Part shown: positions 1 through 4,519 of the stretch, piece after piece | How the letters are laid out: each line of letters opens with the position of its first letter | How positions within the stretch are numbered: the stretch's first letter is position 1 | Assembly (NCBI GenBank): GCA_024405235.1 | Contig: JAKSPA010000105.1 | Coordinates: 1-6,407, forward strand | Source: Lentisphaeria bacterium | GTDB taxonomy: Bacteria; Verrucomicrobiota; Lentisphaeria; Oligosphaerales; Oligosphaeraceae | Direction of reading: 5' to 3' | Length of the DNA stretch: 6,407 bases | Program-made: the position numbers and the translations under genes | Notes under the pieces: generated by a model | Database searches by the model: none | The model's input: the letters and a program-made list of their open reading frames with translations, nothing else | What the model was told of the DNA's origin: nothing

Positions 1-873
1 TGGACCGGTCTTGGTGAAGTGAGGGAGAGCCTCAAATTCCTTCTCCATAGCCTCGAAGAGTTCTGGATAGAAAACGATAGCTGCGTTCATGTTGTCCAAC
101 GTGATTTCGCCGTCGATGAGGAAACCGTACTCCACTTCATAATCGCTGCTGAAAGAGTAGCCACAAGACTGAAAACTGAAGGTTGCGATGGCGAGGATGG
201 CCATAAGTTCGCTGGAGACCGTGATCGCGAATCCGGAATCCATGGTGACGCCGTCCATCTTGCCGCCCTGGCCGATGGTGATGTTGCGGAGTGCCTGCGC
301 GCAGAAGTCGATCACCCACTTCATCTGGACTCTGTTGGGATCGATGTCCAGGCGCTTCAGATTGCGTTTCGCCAGCTGAGCATCGTCGTAGTTGCGTTCA
401 TGCTGCATTCTGCTGGTGAGTGCGACCATGCAGAGGTTGTGTGCATTTGTGATCTTGTCGATGTCGCCAGTCAGTCCCATCGAGAAGGTTGTCAGCGGGA
501 TGCACTGCGCCAGACCGCCGCCTGCCGCGGAGCCCTTGATGTTGAATGTAGGACCGCCGGAGGGCTGGCGGATTGCGCCTGAAACGCGATTCCCGCGGAG
601 CGCGAGGCCCTCGATGAGTCCGATCGTGGTGGTGGTTTTGCCTTCGCCGAGAGGCGTCGGCGTGATTGCCGTCACGTCGATGTACTTTCCTTTAGGAGCG
701 TTTGCGAGACGTTTGCGGATGGCCATTTGGTCCACGCGTGCGATCTGCCGTCCGAATGGAATCAGTTCTTCAGGGAGTAGTCCGAGAGCGTCTGCCAACT
801 GTTGCGGAGTGCGCATATTGGCTTCGGAAAGTTCAGCGATCTGCCAATCGGCGAGTTTGGTCGGGTCTAGCAT
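1..873 (-). CDS. fhs: Formate--tetrahydrofolate ligase, N-terminal part (runs off window; last 60 codons not family-like)
   Basis: This enzyme joins formate to tetrahydrofolate using ATP, giving 10-formyl-tetrahydrofolate for cytoplasmic one-carbon metabolism. The frame is open from the ATG at 871-873 to the window edge (291 codons). Residues 1-231 match the family well: TPLGEGKTT at 73-81 is the ATP-binding loop, followed by SGAIRQPSGGPTFNIKGSAA (98-117), GGGLAQCIPL (118-127), LTGDI (134-138), NAHNL (143-147), ALTSRMQHE (151-159), ALRNITIG (194-201), GGKMDG (203-208) and VSSELMAILAIAT (219-231). The style resembles the deltaproteobacterial-type enzymes starting LDPTKxADW. After Thr231 (base 181) the expected segment (DLKxMRERxGKIVV) is absent. 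The frame continues for 60 residues that I do not recognise, ending ALPHFTKTGP. An in-frame TAA lies 11 codons upstream of the ATG, so the start is well supported, although no Shine-Dalgarno is visible. The usual length is about 550-600 residues. Confidence 0.9.
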   Translation of the reverse strand, partial: MLDPTKLADWQIAELSEANMRTPQQLADALGLLPEELIPFGRQIARVDQMAIRKRLANAPKGKYIDVTAITPTPLGEGKTTTTIGLIEGLALRGNRVSGAIRQPSGGPTFNIKGSAAGGGLAQCIPLTTFSMGLTGDIDKITNAHNLCMVALTSRMQHERNYDDAQLAKRNLKRLDIDPNRVQMKWVIDFCAQALRNITIGQGGKMDGVTMDSGFAITVSSELMAILAIATFSFQSCGYSFSSDYEVEYGFLIDGEITLDNMNAAIVFYPELFEAMEKEFEALPHFTKTGP

Positions 874-874
874 A

Positions 875-896
875 GTTGAAGTGTTTGTTGAAGTGT
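875..896. repeat. Two copies of a 10-base unit (12-base period) in the fhs leader
   Basis: GTTGAAGTGT occurs at 875-884 and again at 887-896 on the plus strand, separated by TT. On the fhs strand this reads as two ACACTTCAAC units placed exactly where a ribosome binding site would lie, one base before the start codon. It could be a protein-binding site, a translation element or a chance duplication. Confidence 0.75.
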
Positions 897-974
897 GATT
901 GAAAAAGATTTAAGCGAAATGTAATTGCTCTGGATGATTCTGCCGCACGTGTCGTAAAATATTCCATGTGCTGT

Positions 975-990
975 GTCCGACCCGTCCGAC
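975..990. repeat. Direct repeat GTCCGAC x2 downstream of the hydrolase gene
   Basis: GTCCGAC at 975-981 is repeated at 984-990, a 9-base period. It lies 10 bases past the stop codon of the hydrolase gene and about 100 bases upstream of the fhs start. It is a direct, not inverted, repeat and so does not make a terminator stem. Its function is unknown and chance is possible. Confidence 0.6.
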
Positions 991-999
991 TTGTAAAAT

Positions 1000-1611
1000 T
1001 CAGAACTCTCCGAAATACGGATTCATGCGTTCTATGCCGATGGTGGTTTTGGGACCATGGCCAGGATACACGAGTGTCTTGTTCGGCAAAGCGAAAAGGA
1101 CGGATTTTATGGAATCCATGAGCGCTGTTTCCGAGCCGCCTGGAAAATCCGTGCGTCCTACCGAATCGGCGAAAAGCGTGTCGCCCGTGATTACGAATCC
1201 TTCGTCGGCGAAATAGTATGACGAACCGCCTGGCGTGTGTCCTGGTGTCGCAAGTCGTCTGAAACCGAAATCCGGCCATGGTTCTTCAGTCGGAACGGGC
1301 AGATCCTTTACCGCTGGATACCACGGCGGCATGCCATTCTCCGGAGATAGATAGAGCGGAATGTCTTCGGAAGGGCACCATACGGGAATGCCGTAGCGCA
1401 TGACAAGTGCGGGAATTGCGCCGATATGGTCGAAATGCGCATGCGTCAGGACGATTCCGATAGGGGAAAGCGAACGTTTCGCAAGCGCATCGACGATTTC
1501 ATCGGCATCGTCGCCTGGATCGAAGAGCAGTGCGCGTTTGTCTTCTTCATCATAGACGACATAGCAGTTTTCCGCCAGCGGTCCTACGGTTATGGTAAAG
1601 ATATTTTTCAT
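1000..1611 (-). CDS. Metallo-beta-lactamase-fold hydrolase, glyoxalase II (GloC/YcbL) type
   Basis: This is a 203-residue, single-domain cytoplasmic hydrolase that probably cleaves a thioester such as S-lactoylglutathione or a related conjugate; the true substrate is not readable here. All metal ligands of the fold are present: the HxHxDH motif as THAHFDH (His57, His59, Asp61, His62), His125 in PGHTPGG, Asp144 in GDTLF and His185 in YPGHG. The stretch SVGRTDFPGG (149-158) is typical of the short GloC/YcbL type rather than of lactamases or RNases. The chosen ATG at 1611 lies 8 bases after the upstream gene's stop, with a weak GAG about 7 bases before it. An upstream TTG at 1623 would overlap that stop, and its start would not align with the conserved MKNIFTITVGPLAENCY beginning. 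The spacing suggests cotranscription and translational coupling with the glycosyltransferase gene. This is not the hydrolase domain of ComEC, which is a different branch of the fold. Confidence 0.9.
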   Translation of the reverse strand: MKNIFTITVGPLAENCYVVYDEEDKRALLFDPGDDADEIVDALAKRSLSPIGIVLTHAHFDHIGAIPALVMRYGIPVWCPSEDIPLYLSPENGMPPWYPAVKDLPVPTEEPWPDFGFRRLATPGHTPGGSSYYFADEGFVITGDTLFADSVGRTDFPGGSETALMDSIKSVLFALPNKTLVYPGHGPKTTIGIERMNPYFGEF

Positions 1612-1619
1612 TGCGATTC

Positions 1620-2678
1620 TCAATCTCTGGCATCGAGCCTTTTCAGAATTTCCTCAGCGACCATCGTGCGGTCGGTATTGCTGCAGCACAAGGCGTTGTC
1701 GCCGCGTGGACATTCGCGGCAGAAACAGGGGGCTTTGGGACAATCGGAAGCGACGATGAAGTGTCTGCCCTTCGGGCCATACGGTCCCGTGAGAGTCGGA
1801 TCCGTGGAGCCGAAATTCGCCACGCACGGGACGCCGAGCAGTGCGGCGATGTGCATCGGTCCGCTGTCGTTCGTGAAAAGTCCCGCCGACTCGTGTAGCA
1901 AGGCGGTCAATGCGCCCATGGAGGTCTTTCCCGCCAGATTGACCACGTTCTCCAAATCGCATTCGTCTTTCAGCGATTCTGCGCGTTGCGCTTCGTCTGG
2001 CCCTCCGAGAAGCCAAATGCCGACATCGGGCCGTCGTTCCGCGACGATTTTCAATACGTCAGCGAAGTATTTCACAGGCCATGATTTGCTGTTCCAGCGG
2101 GAAGAGCATCCTACCGCAAGGAGCTTTTTGCCGAGAAGTCCGTGTTCCTTCTGCAGTGCGACGGCTTCTTCCATCCACGCCTCTGGCACTGTAATGTTCT
2201 TTGATTCAGCGCATTCCAGCGGAAAATCCGTTATGCCTTGATCCTGCAGAAAGCTCTTCGCGAAGAAGAGATTCTTTTCGGCTGCGTGGCGAATTTCAGC
2301 AGGAAGCGCCACCGCTTTCGTGTAGAAGTGCGGAGAGCCTTCACGGCCATTCGCAAAGCCGTATCGTGCCTTCGCATGGGCAAAACGCGAGATCAGCGCG
2401 CTGCGGAGAAGTCCCTGAAAATCCAAAACCGCATCGTAGCTTTCCTGCCTGAGATCTTTCAGAAAAGCGCGCAGCGCACCGAAGGAGAGCTTGCCTAGCG
2501 CCTTGCGCGGAAATCGAATGACGCGTATTCCTGCGGCCAGGGAGACTACGGATGCGAGATTGTCGTTGGCAACCCACGTTATCTCTGCGTCCGGAAGACA
2601 TTCCATGAGCAGCCCGACCGCTGGCATTGCATGAATTATGTCGCCAAGGCTGCTTGGTTTTACAATCAGGAGTTTCAC
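1620..2678 (-). CDS. Glycosyltransferase family 9 (lipopolysaccharide heptosyltransferase type)
   Basis: GT9 enzymes transfer a heptose from ADP-heptose to the growing LPS core at the inner face of the cytoplasmic membrane. The 352-residue protein has the usual GT-B layout. The N-terminal half starts MKLLIVKPSSLGDIIHAMPA, with Asp13 at the position of the catalytic Asp of WaaC, and carries DFQGLLRSALIS at 86-97. The C-terminal half has WNSKSWPVKYFA (195-206), whose Lys198 fits the substrate lysine, then TNDSGPMHIAALLGVP (269-284) and GSTDPTLTGPYGP (290-302). A Cys-rich tail follows (Cys313, 318, 320, 323, 331, 332), comparable to the CxPCF..CP segment of heptosyltransferase II. Whether it acts as WaaC, WaaF or another GT9 member cannot be settled here. 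The GTG at 2676-2678 is chosen because AGAGGAAGA lies just before it and the family begins MKxLIVKPSSLGD; a TTG at 2702 would overlap the preceding gene. The stop lies 8 bases from the next start. Confidence 0.9.
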   Translation of the reverse strand: MKLLIVKPSSLGDIIHAMPAVGLLMECLPDAEITWVANDNLASVVSLAAGIRVIRFPRKALGKLSFGALRAFLKDLRQESYDAVLDFQGLLRSALISRFAHAKARYGFANGREGSPHFYTKAVALPAEIRHAAEKNLFFAKSFLQDQGITDFPLECAESKNITVPEAWMEEAVALQKEHGLLGKKLLAVGCSSRWNSKSWPVKYFADVLKIVAERRPDVGIWLLGGPDEAQRAESLKDECDLENVVNLAGKTSMGALTALLHESAGLFTNDSGPMHIAALLGVPCVANFGSTDPTLTGPYGPKGRHFIVASDCPKAPCFCRECPRGDNALCCSNTDRTMVAEEILKRLDARD

Positions 2679-2684
2679 GACTTG

Positions 2685-2693
2685 TCTTCCTCT
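2685..2693 (-). promoter_or_regulatory. Shine-Dalgarno for the GT9 gene, overlapping the upstream stop codon
   Basis: On the minus strand the sequence reads TAGAGGAAGACAAGTCGTG. The TAG is the stop of the phosphoesterase gene, AGAGGAAGA is a strong ribosome binding site and the final GTG is the chosen start. This decides the GTG start and implies translational coupling. It is the clearest Shine-Dalgarno in the window. Confidence 0.8.
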
Positions 2694-3438
2694 ATTGGCC
2701 AAATGACAGGCGGTCTGCGCAAAGCACCGGCAAGCCCGCTTTTAAAATTTTCTTTTGCGTTTTGGAAATGTCGTATTCGACTTTGAAGATGTTGATTGTT
2801 CCTTCTTCGACATTGTAAACGCCGTAGGATGCGCGCGGATCGTGATTGCGGGGCTGTCCGACGCTTCCCACATTGATCAGATATTTGTTGCTGCCGTATA
2901 TGGAAACATGCTCCGTGTCGTTCATCTGAAGTTCCGTAAGTGTCTTTTCAAAAATGACGGGAACATGCGTGTGACCGAAAAAGCATAGTTGCGTCCACTG
3001 GAAATTCATCGATGATTCTGCATGGATTTCGTTGAATATATATCCCCAGTCCTGTGGTTTGTCCAAAGTGCTGTGAACTAGAACGAAATGCGATGGAGGC
3101 TCTGTAAGCAGGACATCGGCGGTCAATGGAAGGAAGCGGAGCCAGGTGCGGTCGTCGTCGGTAAGATTTTCGCGCGTCCATTTAACGGCGAGAGACGCCG
3201 TTGGATTGAAATTGAACATCAGTTCGTCGTTGCTCGCATAGTAGTCGTGGTTTCCCTTGACGATTGCCGCGCAGTCTAGATTGCGCACGATTTCCACGCA
3301 TTCGTGCGGGTTCGCATTGTATCCGACAACATCCCCCAGACACACGAATTTCTTAACGCCTTCGCGACGCGCGTGCGCAAGCACCGCTTCAAGGGCTTCG
3401 AGATTTCCGTGTATGTCTGCTAGAATGCCTATTTTCAT
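2692..3438 (-). CDS. Calcineurin-like metallophosphoesterase (YfcE/MJ0936-like)
   Basis: This is a 248-residue cytoplasmic phosphoesterase using two metal ions; its natural substrate is unknown (relatives act on phosphodiesters or nucleotides). The metal-binding blocks appear in order: DIHGN with Asp8 and His10, GDVVGY with Asp36 (35-40), GNHD with Asn63 and His64 (62-65), His122 in LVHS, and GHTH with His156 and His158 (155-158), followed by INVGSVGQPR (188-197). The segment YNANPHECVEIVR (40-52) and the closing YGVYNVEEGTI region are typical of a stand-alone group that I recall from Planctomycetes and Verrucomicrobia. There is no signal peptide or membrane segment. The ATG at 3436-3438 starts directly at the conserved MKIGILADIHGN, so the start is secure, although no clear Shine-Dalgarno precedes it. 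It sits 55 bases after the aldolase gene and 13 bases before the GT9 start, consistent with one operon. Confidence 0.88.
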   Translation of the reverse strand: MKIGILADIHGNLEALEAVLAHARREGVKKFVCLGDVVGYNANPHECVEIVRNLDCAAIVKGNHDYYASNDELMFNFNPTASLAVKWTRENLTDDDRTWLRFLPLTADVLLTEPPSHFVLVHSTLDKPQDWGYIFNEIHAESSMNFQWTQLCFFGHTHVPVIFEKTLTELQMNDTEHVSIYGSNKYLINVGSVGQPRNHDPRASYGVYNVEEGTINIFKVEYDISKTQKKILKAGLPVLCADRLSFGQ

Positions 3439-3493
3439 GCCAGCTGTTGCAAATGCCTAGATGTTGTTCGTGGTTGTGGACTTATGAGATTCG

Positions 3494-4171
3494 CTACAGA
3501 TTGGAGACGTTTTTTTCTTCTCCGTAGAAGCCGCTCCATGCGGCGCGGAATTTTGCTACGGAGGCGTCGGTTTGCGGATGTTCGGCCATCTTCCAAAGGA
3601 GCGGCGGATCAAGCGTGACCGTGTGTGCTCCGGCGCTCAGAACGTCCATTATCTGATGGACATTGCGGAAGGAGGCGGCGAGAAGCTTCGAATCCAGATG
3701 CCTGCTTGCAAGATAGTCGACCACCTGGCGGACGAGCGCCGCGCCGGATTCGTTGGCGTCTTCGATATGATTGATGTATGGCGCAAGAAAGGACGCGCCA
3801 TGTTCAGCAGCCAAAATGGCTTGCGACGCGCTGTGAATCGTCGTTGCCGTGAAAGCGATGCCTTCGCGGCGCAGCATCGGCATTGCTCTGAAGCCCTCCA
3901 ACGTGACAGGAACCTTGACGAAGAAGTTTCCGTCAACGTGGCTTCGCAATGCTACGGCGTCCTTGAGGATCTCTTCGGCTGTGCTTCCCATGACCTGTGC
4001 ATGGAGCATTCTTTCGTTGCCGATCAGGCTGCGAATGTCCTTGAGAATGTCCCACAGCGGTCTTTTCTCTCTGACGATGATCGTTGGACATGTGGTGACG
4101 CCTGCCAGCGGAAAGGATTCCATGGCTTTCGCGATGACGTCGATGTTTGCTGTGTCGATGAGAAGGAACAT
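3494..4171 (-). CDS. fsa: Fructose-6-phosphate aldolase / transaldolase-like protein (FSA/TalC family) with altered active site
   Basis: Family members cleave fructose 6-phosphate to dihydroxyacetone and glyceraldehyde 3-phosphate, or act as transaldolases, through a Schiff base on lysine in a TIM barrel. At 225 residues this is the short FSA form (E. coli FsaA has 220) and it appears to align almost without gaps. Asp6, Gln59, the Schiff-base Lys86 in FVKVPVT, Thr110, Ala130, Tyr132 and Ser167 in LLAASF match FsaA Asp6, Gln59, Lys85, Thr109, Ala129, Tyr131 and Ser166. Two residues differ: the near-invariant Asn28 (TTNPS) is Cys28 in GVTTCPT, codon TGT, and Arg134 (YVNRI) is His135 in YINHI. 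The catalytic lysine and tyrosine are kept, so it is probably an active aldolase, but its substrate may differ. The ATG aligns with the FsaA start; no Shine-Dalgarno is visible. It appears to be the first gene of the four-gene run. Confidence 0.85.
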   Translation of the reverse strand: MFLLIDTANIDVIAKAMESFPLAGVTTCPTIIVREKRPLWDILKDIRSLIGNERMLHAQVMGSTAEEILKDAVALRSHVDGNFFVKVPVTLEGFRAMPMLRREGIAFTATTIHSASQAILAAEHGASFLAPYINHIEDANESGAALVRQVVDYLASRHLDSKLLAASFRNVHQIMDVLSAGAHTVTLDPPLLWKMAEHPQTDASVAKFRAAWSGFYGEEKNVSNL

Positions 4172-4228
4172 TTGAAAGTGTGCGGGGAAAATTCCGTCTG
4201 CGGGCTTGTTTTTTCATGTCACTGGTTG

Positions 4229-4245
4229 CGTCGGAACAGCCGACG
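4229..4245. repeat. Perfect 6-bp hairpin in the divergent region
   Basis: CGTCGG (4229-4234), loop AACAG, then CCGACG (4240-4245) form a perfect GC-rich stem with a five-base loop. It lies about 60-75 bases upstream of the aldolase start. No U-tract follows on the minus strand, so it is not a classic terminator. It could be an operator or a leader stem. Confidence 0.55.
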
Positions 4246-4258
4246 TGCACAAAATGCA

Positions 4259-4282
4259 AGCGCAGCTATGGCTGTTGGCGCT
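4259..4282. repeat. Second hairpin, AGCGC...GCGCT with inner AGC/GCT
   Basis: AGCGC (4259-4263) pairs with GCGCT (4278-4282), and the inner AGC (4264-4266) pairs with GCT (4271-4273) around a TATG loop, leaving a four-base bulge (4274-4277). It lies 13 bases from the first hairpin and 5 bases before the TTGACA box. Confidence 0.45.
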
Positions 4283-4287
4283 CGTGG

Positions 4288-4315
4288 TTGACATGATGCA
4301 GGGGGAAAATAGAAC
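4288..4315 (+). promoter_or_regulatory. Possible sigma-70-type promoter toward comEC
   Basis: A perfect TTGACA at 4288-4293 is followed after 16 bases by TAGAAC (4310-4315), which matches TATAAT at four of six positions. Transcription would begin near 4322 and give a leader of roughly 200 bases before the comEC ATG at 4520. The -10 box is mediocre, so this is only a candidate. Confidence 0.4.
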
Positions 4316-4414
4316 AAGAACTTGAATTTTAAGAATATAACCTTTTTTTCAAGGACTTTGTCAATTTTTAGAAGGAGTTGGCAAAAGCCTTTGAATTTTT
4401 ACGGGAACTATTGT

Positions 4415-4432
4415 GGGCCATGTGAGCCATGT
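4415..4432 (+). repeat. Imperfect 9-base tandem duplication in the comEC leader
   Basis: GGGCCATGT (4415-4423) is followed directly by GAGCCATGT (4424-4432), differing at one base. It generates two ATG codons (4420 and 4429) in the same frame with a TGA between them. Confidence 0.6.
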
Positions 4433-4506
4433 GGGCAGAAATATGTTTCGCGATTGGTATTTTTGGCACTTTGTGGTATTTCCGCAAGGCATGGTTCGCC
4501 ACATAG
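4429..4506 (+). CDS. Possible 25-residue membrane peptide in the comEC leader
   Basis: From the ATG at 4429 to the TAG at 4504-4506 a short frame encodes a peptide starting MWAEICFAIGIFGTLWYF and ending with the basic stretch RKAWFAT. It looks like one membrane span with a positive tail. The same frame is open upstream from a TTG at 4378, right behind AGAAGGAG (4370-4377), but is broken by a TGA at 4423. No Shine-Dalgarno is suitably spaced for the ATG at 4429. It may be chance, or a leader peptide ending 13 bases before comEC. Confidence 0.15.
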   Translation: MWAEICFAIGIFGTLWYFRKAWFAT

Positions 4507-4512
4507 TATAAT
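4507..4512 (+). promoter_or_regulatory. Consensus -10 box immediately upstream of the comEC start
   Basis: A perfect TATAAT at 4507-4512 lies 7 bases before the ATG at 4520. No matching -35 lies 16-18 bases upstream (the sequence there is near GCAAGG) and no TGn extension is present. If used, transcription would start at about the A of the ATG and give a leaderless message. It would also work with the internal ATG at 4532, which has AAGGA just before it. Confidence 0.3.
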
Positions 4513-4519
4513 ATGTACC

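Larger units (their letters stand above)
4172..4519. other. Divergent intergenic region between the aldolase gene and comEC
   Basis: This 348-base stretch must carry the promoters of both directions. The half next to the aldolase gene (about 4172-4300) is moderately GC-rich and holds two hairpins. The half next to comEC (about 4300-4420) is AT-rich, with T-runs at 4343-4349. I could not find a convincing -35/-10 pair for the minus-strand operon. The comEC reading frame is open through the second half from a TTG at 4322, but nothing in that extension resembles ComEC. Confidence 0.7.

Noticed and set aside
19..898. Two long plus-strand open frames (19-582 and 392-898) opposite fhs
   Set aside because: They lie antisense to a clearly recognised ligase, have no recognisable motifs and arise from its codon bias.
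1612..1623. Upstream TTG start for the hydrolase (MRIAMKN...)
   Set aside because: It overlaps the GT9 stop codon and adds four residues not expected in the family; the ATG at 1611 fits better.
1426..2241. A 271-codon plus-strand frame across the hydrolase and GT9 genes
   Set aside because: It is antisense to two genes with complete family motifs, crosses their junction and resembles no protein family.
2679..2702. Upstream TTG start for the GT9 protein
   Set aside because: It would place the strong AGAGGAAGA site inside the coding region and add eight residues before the conserved MKLLIVKPSSLGD.
3572..4291. A 239-codon plus-strand frame opposite the aldolase gene
   Set aside because: It is antisense to the aldolase; its composition (many Cys, Arg and Asp) looks like a mirror frame and no domain is visible.
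4214..4294. A 26-codon minus-strand frame (MSTTSANSHSCACILC...) upstream of the aldolase gene
   Set aside because: It has no Shine-Dalgarno, falls across the two hairpins and has no family resemblance; chance is the simpler reading.
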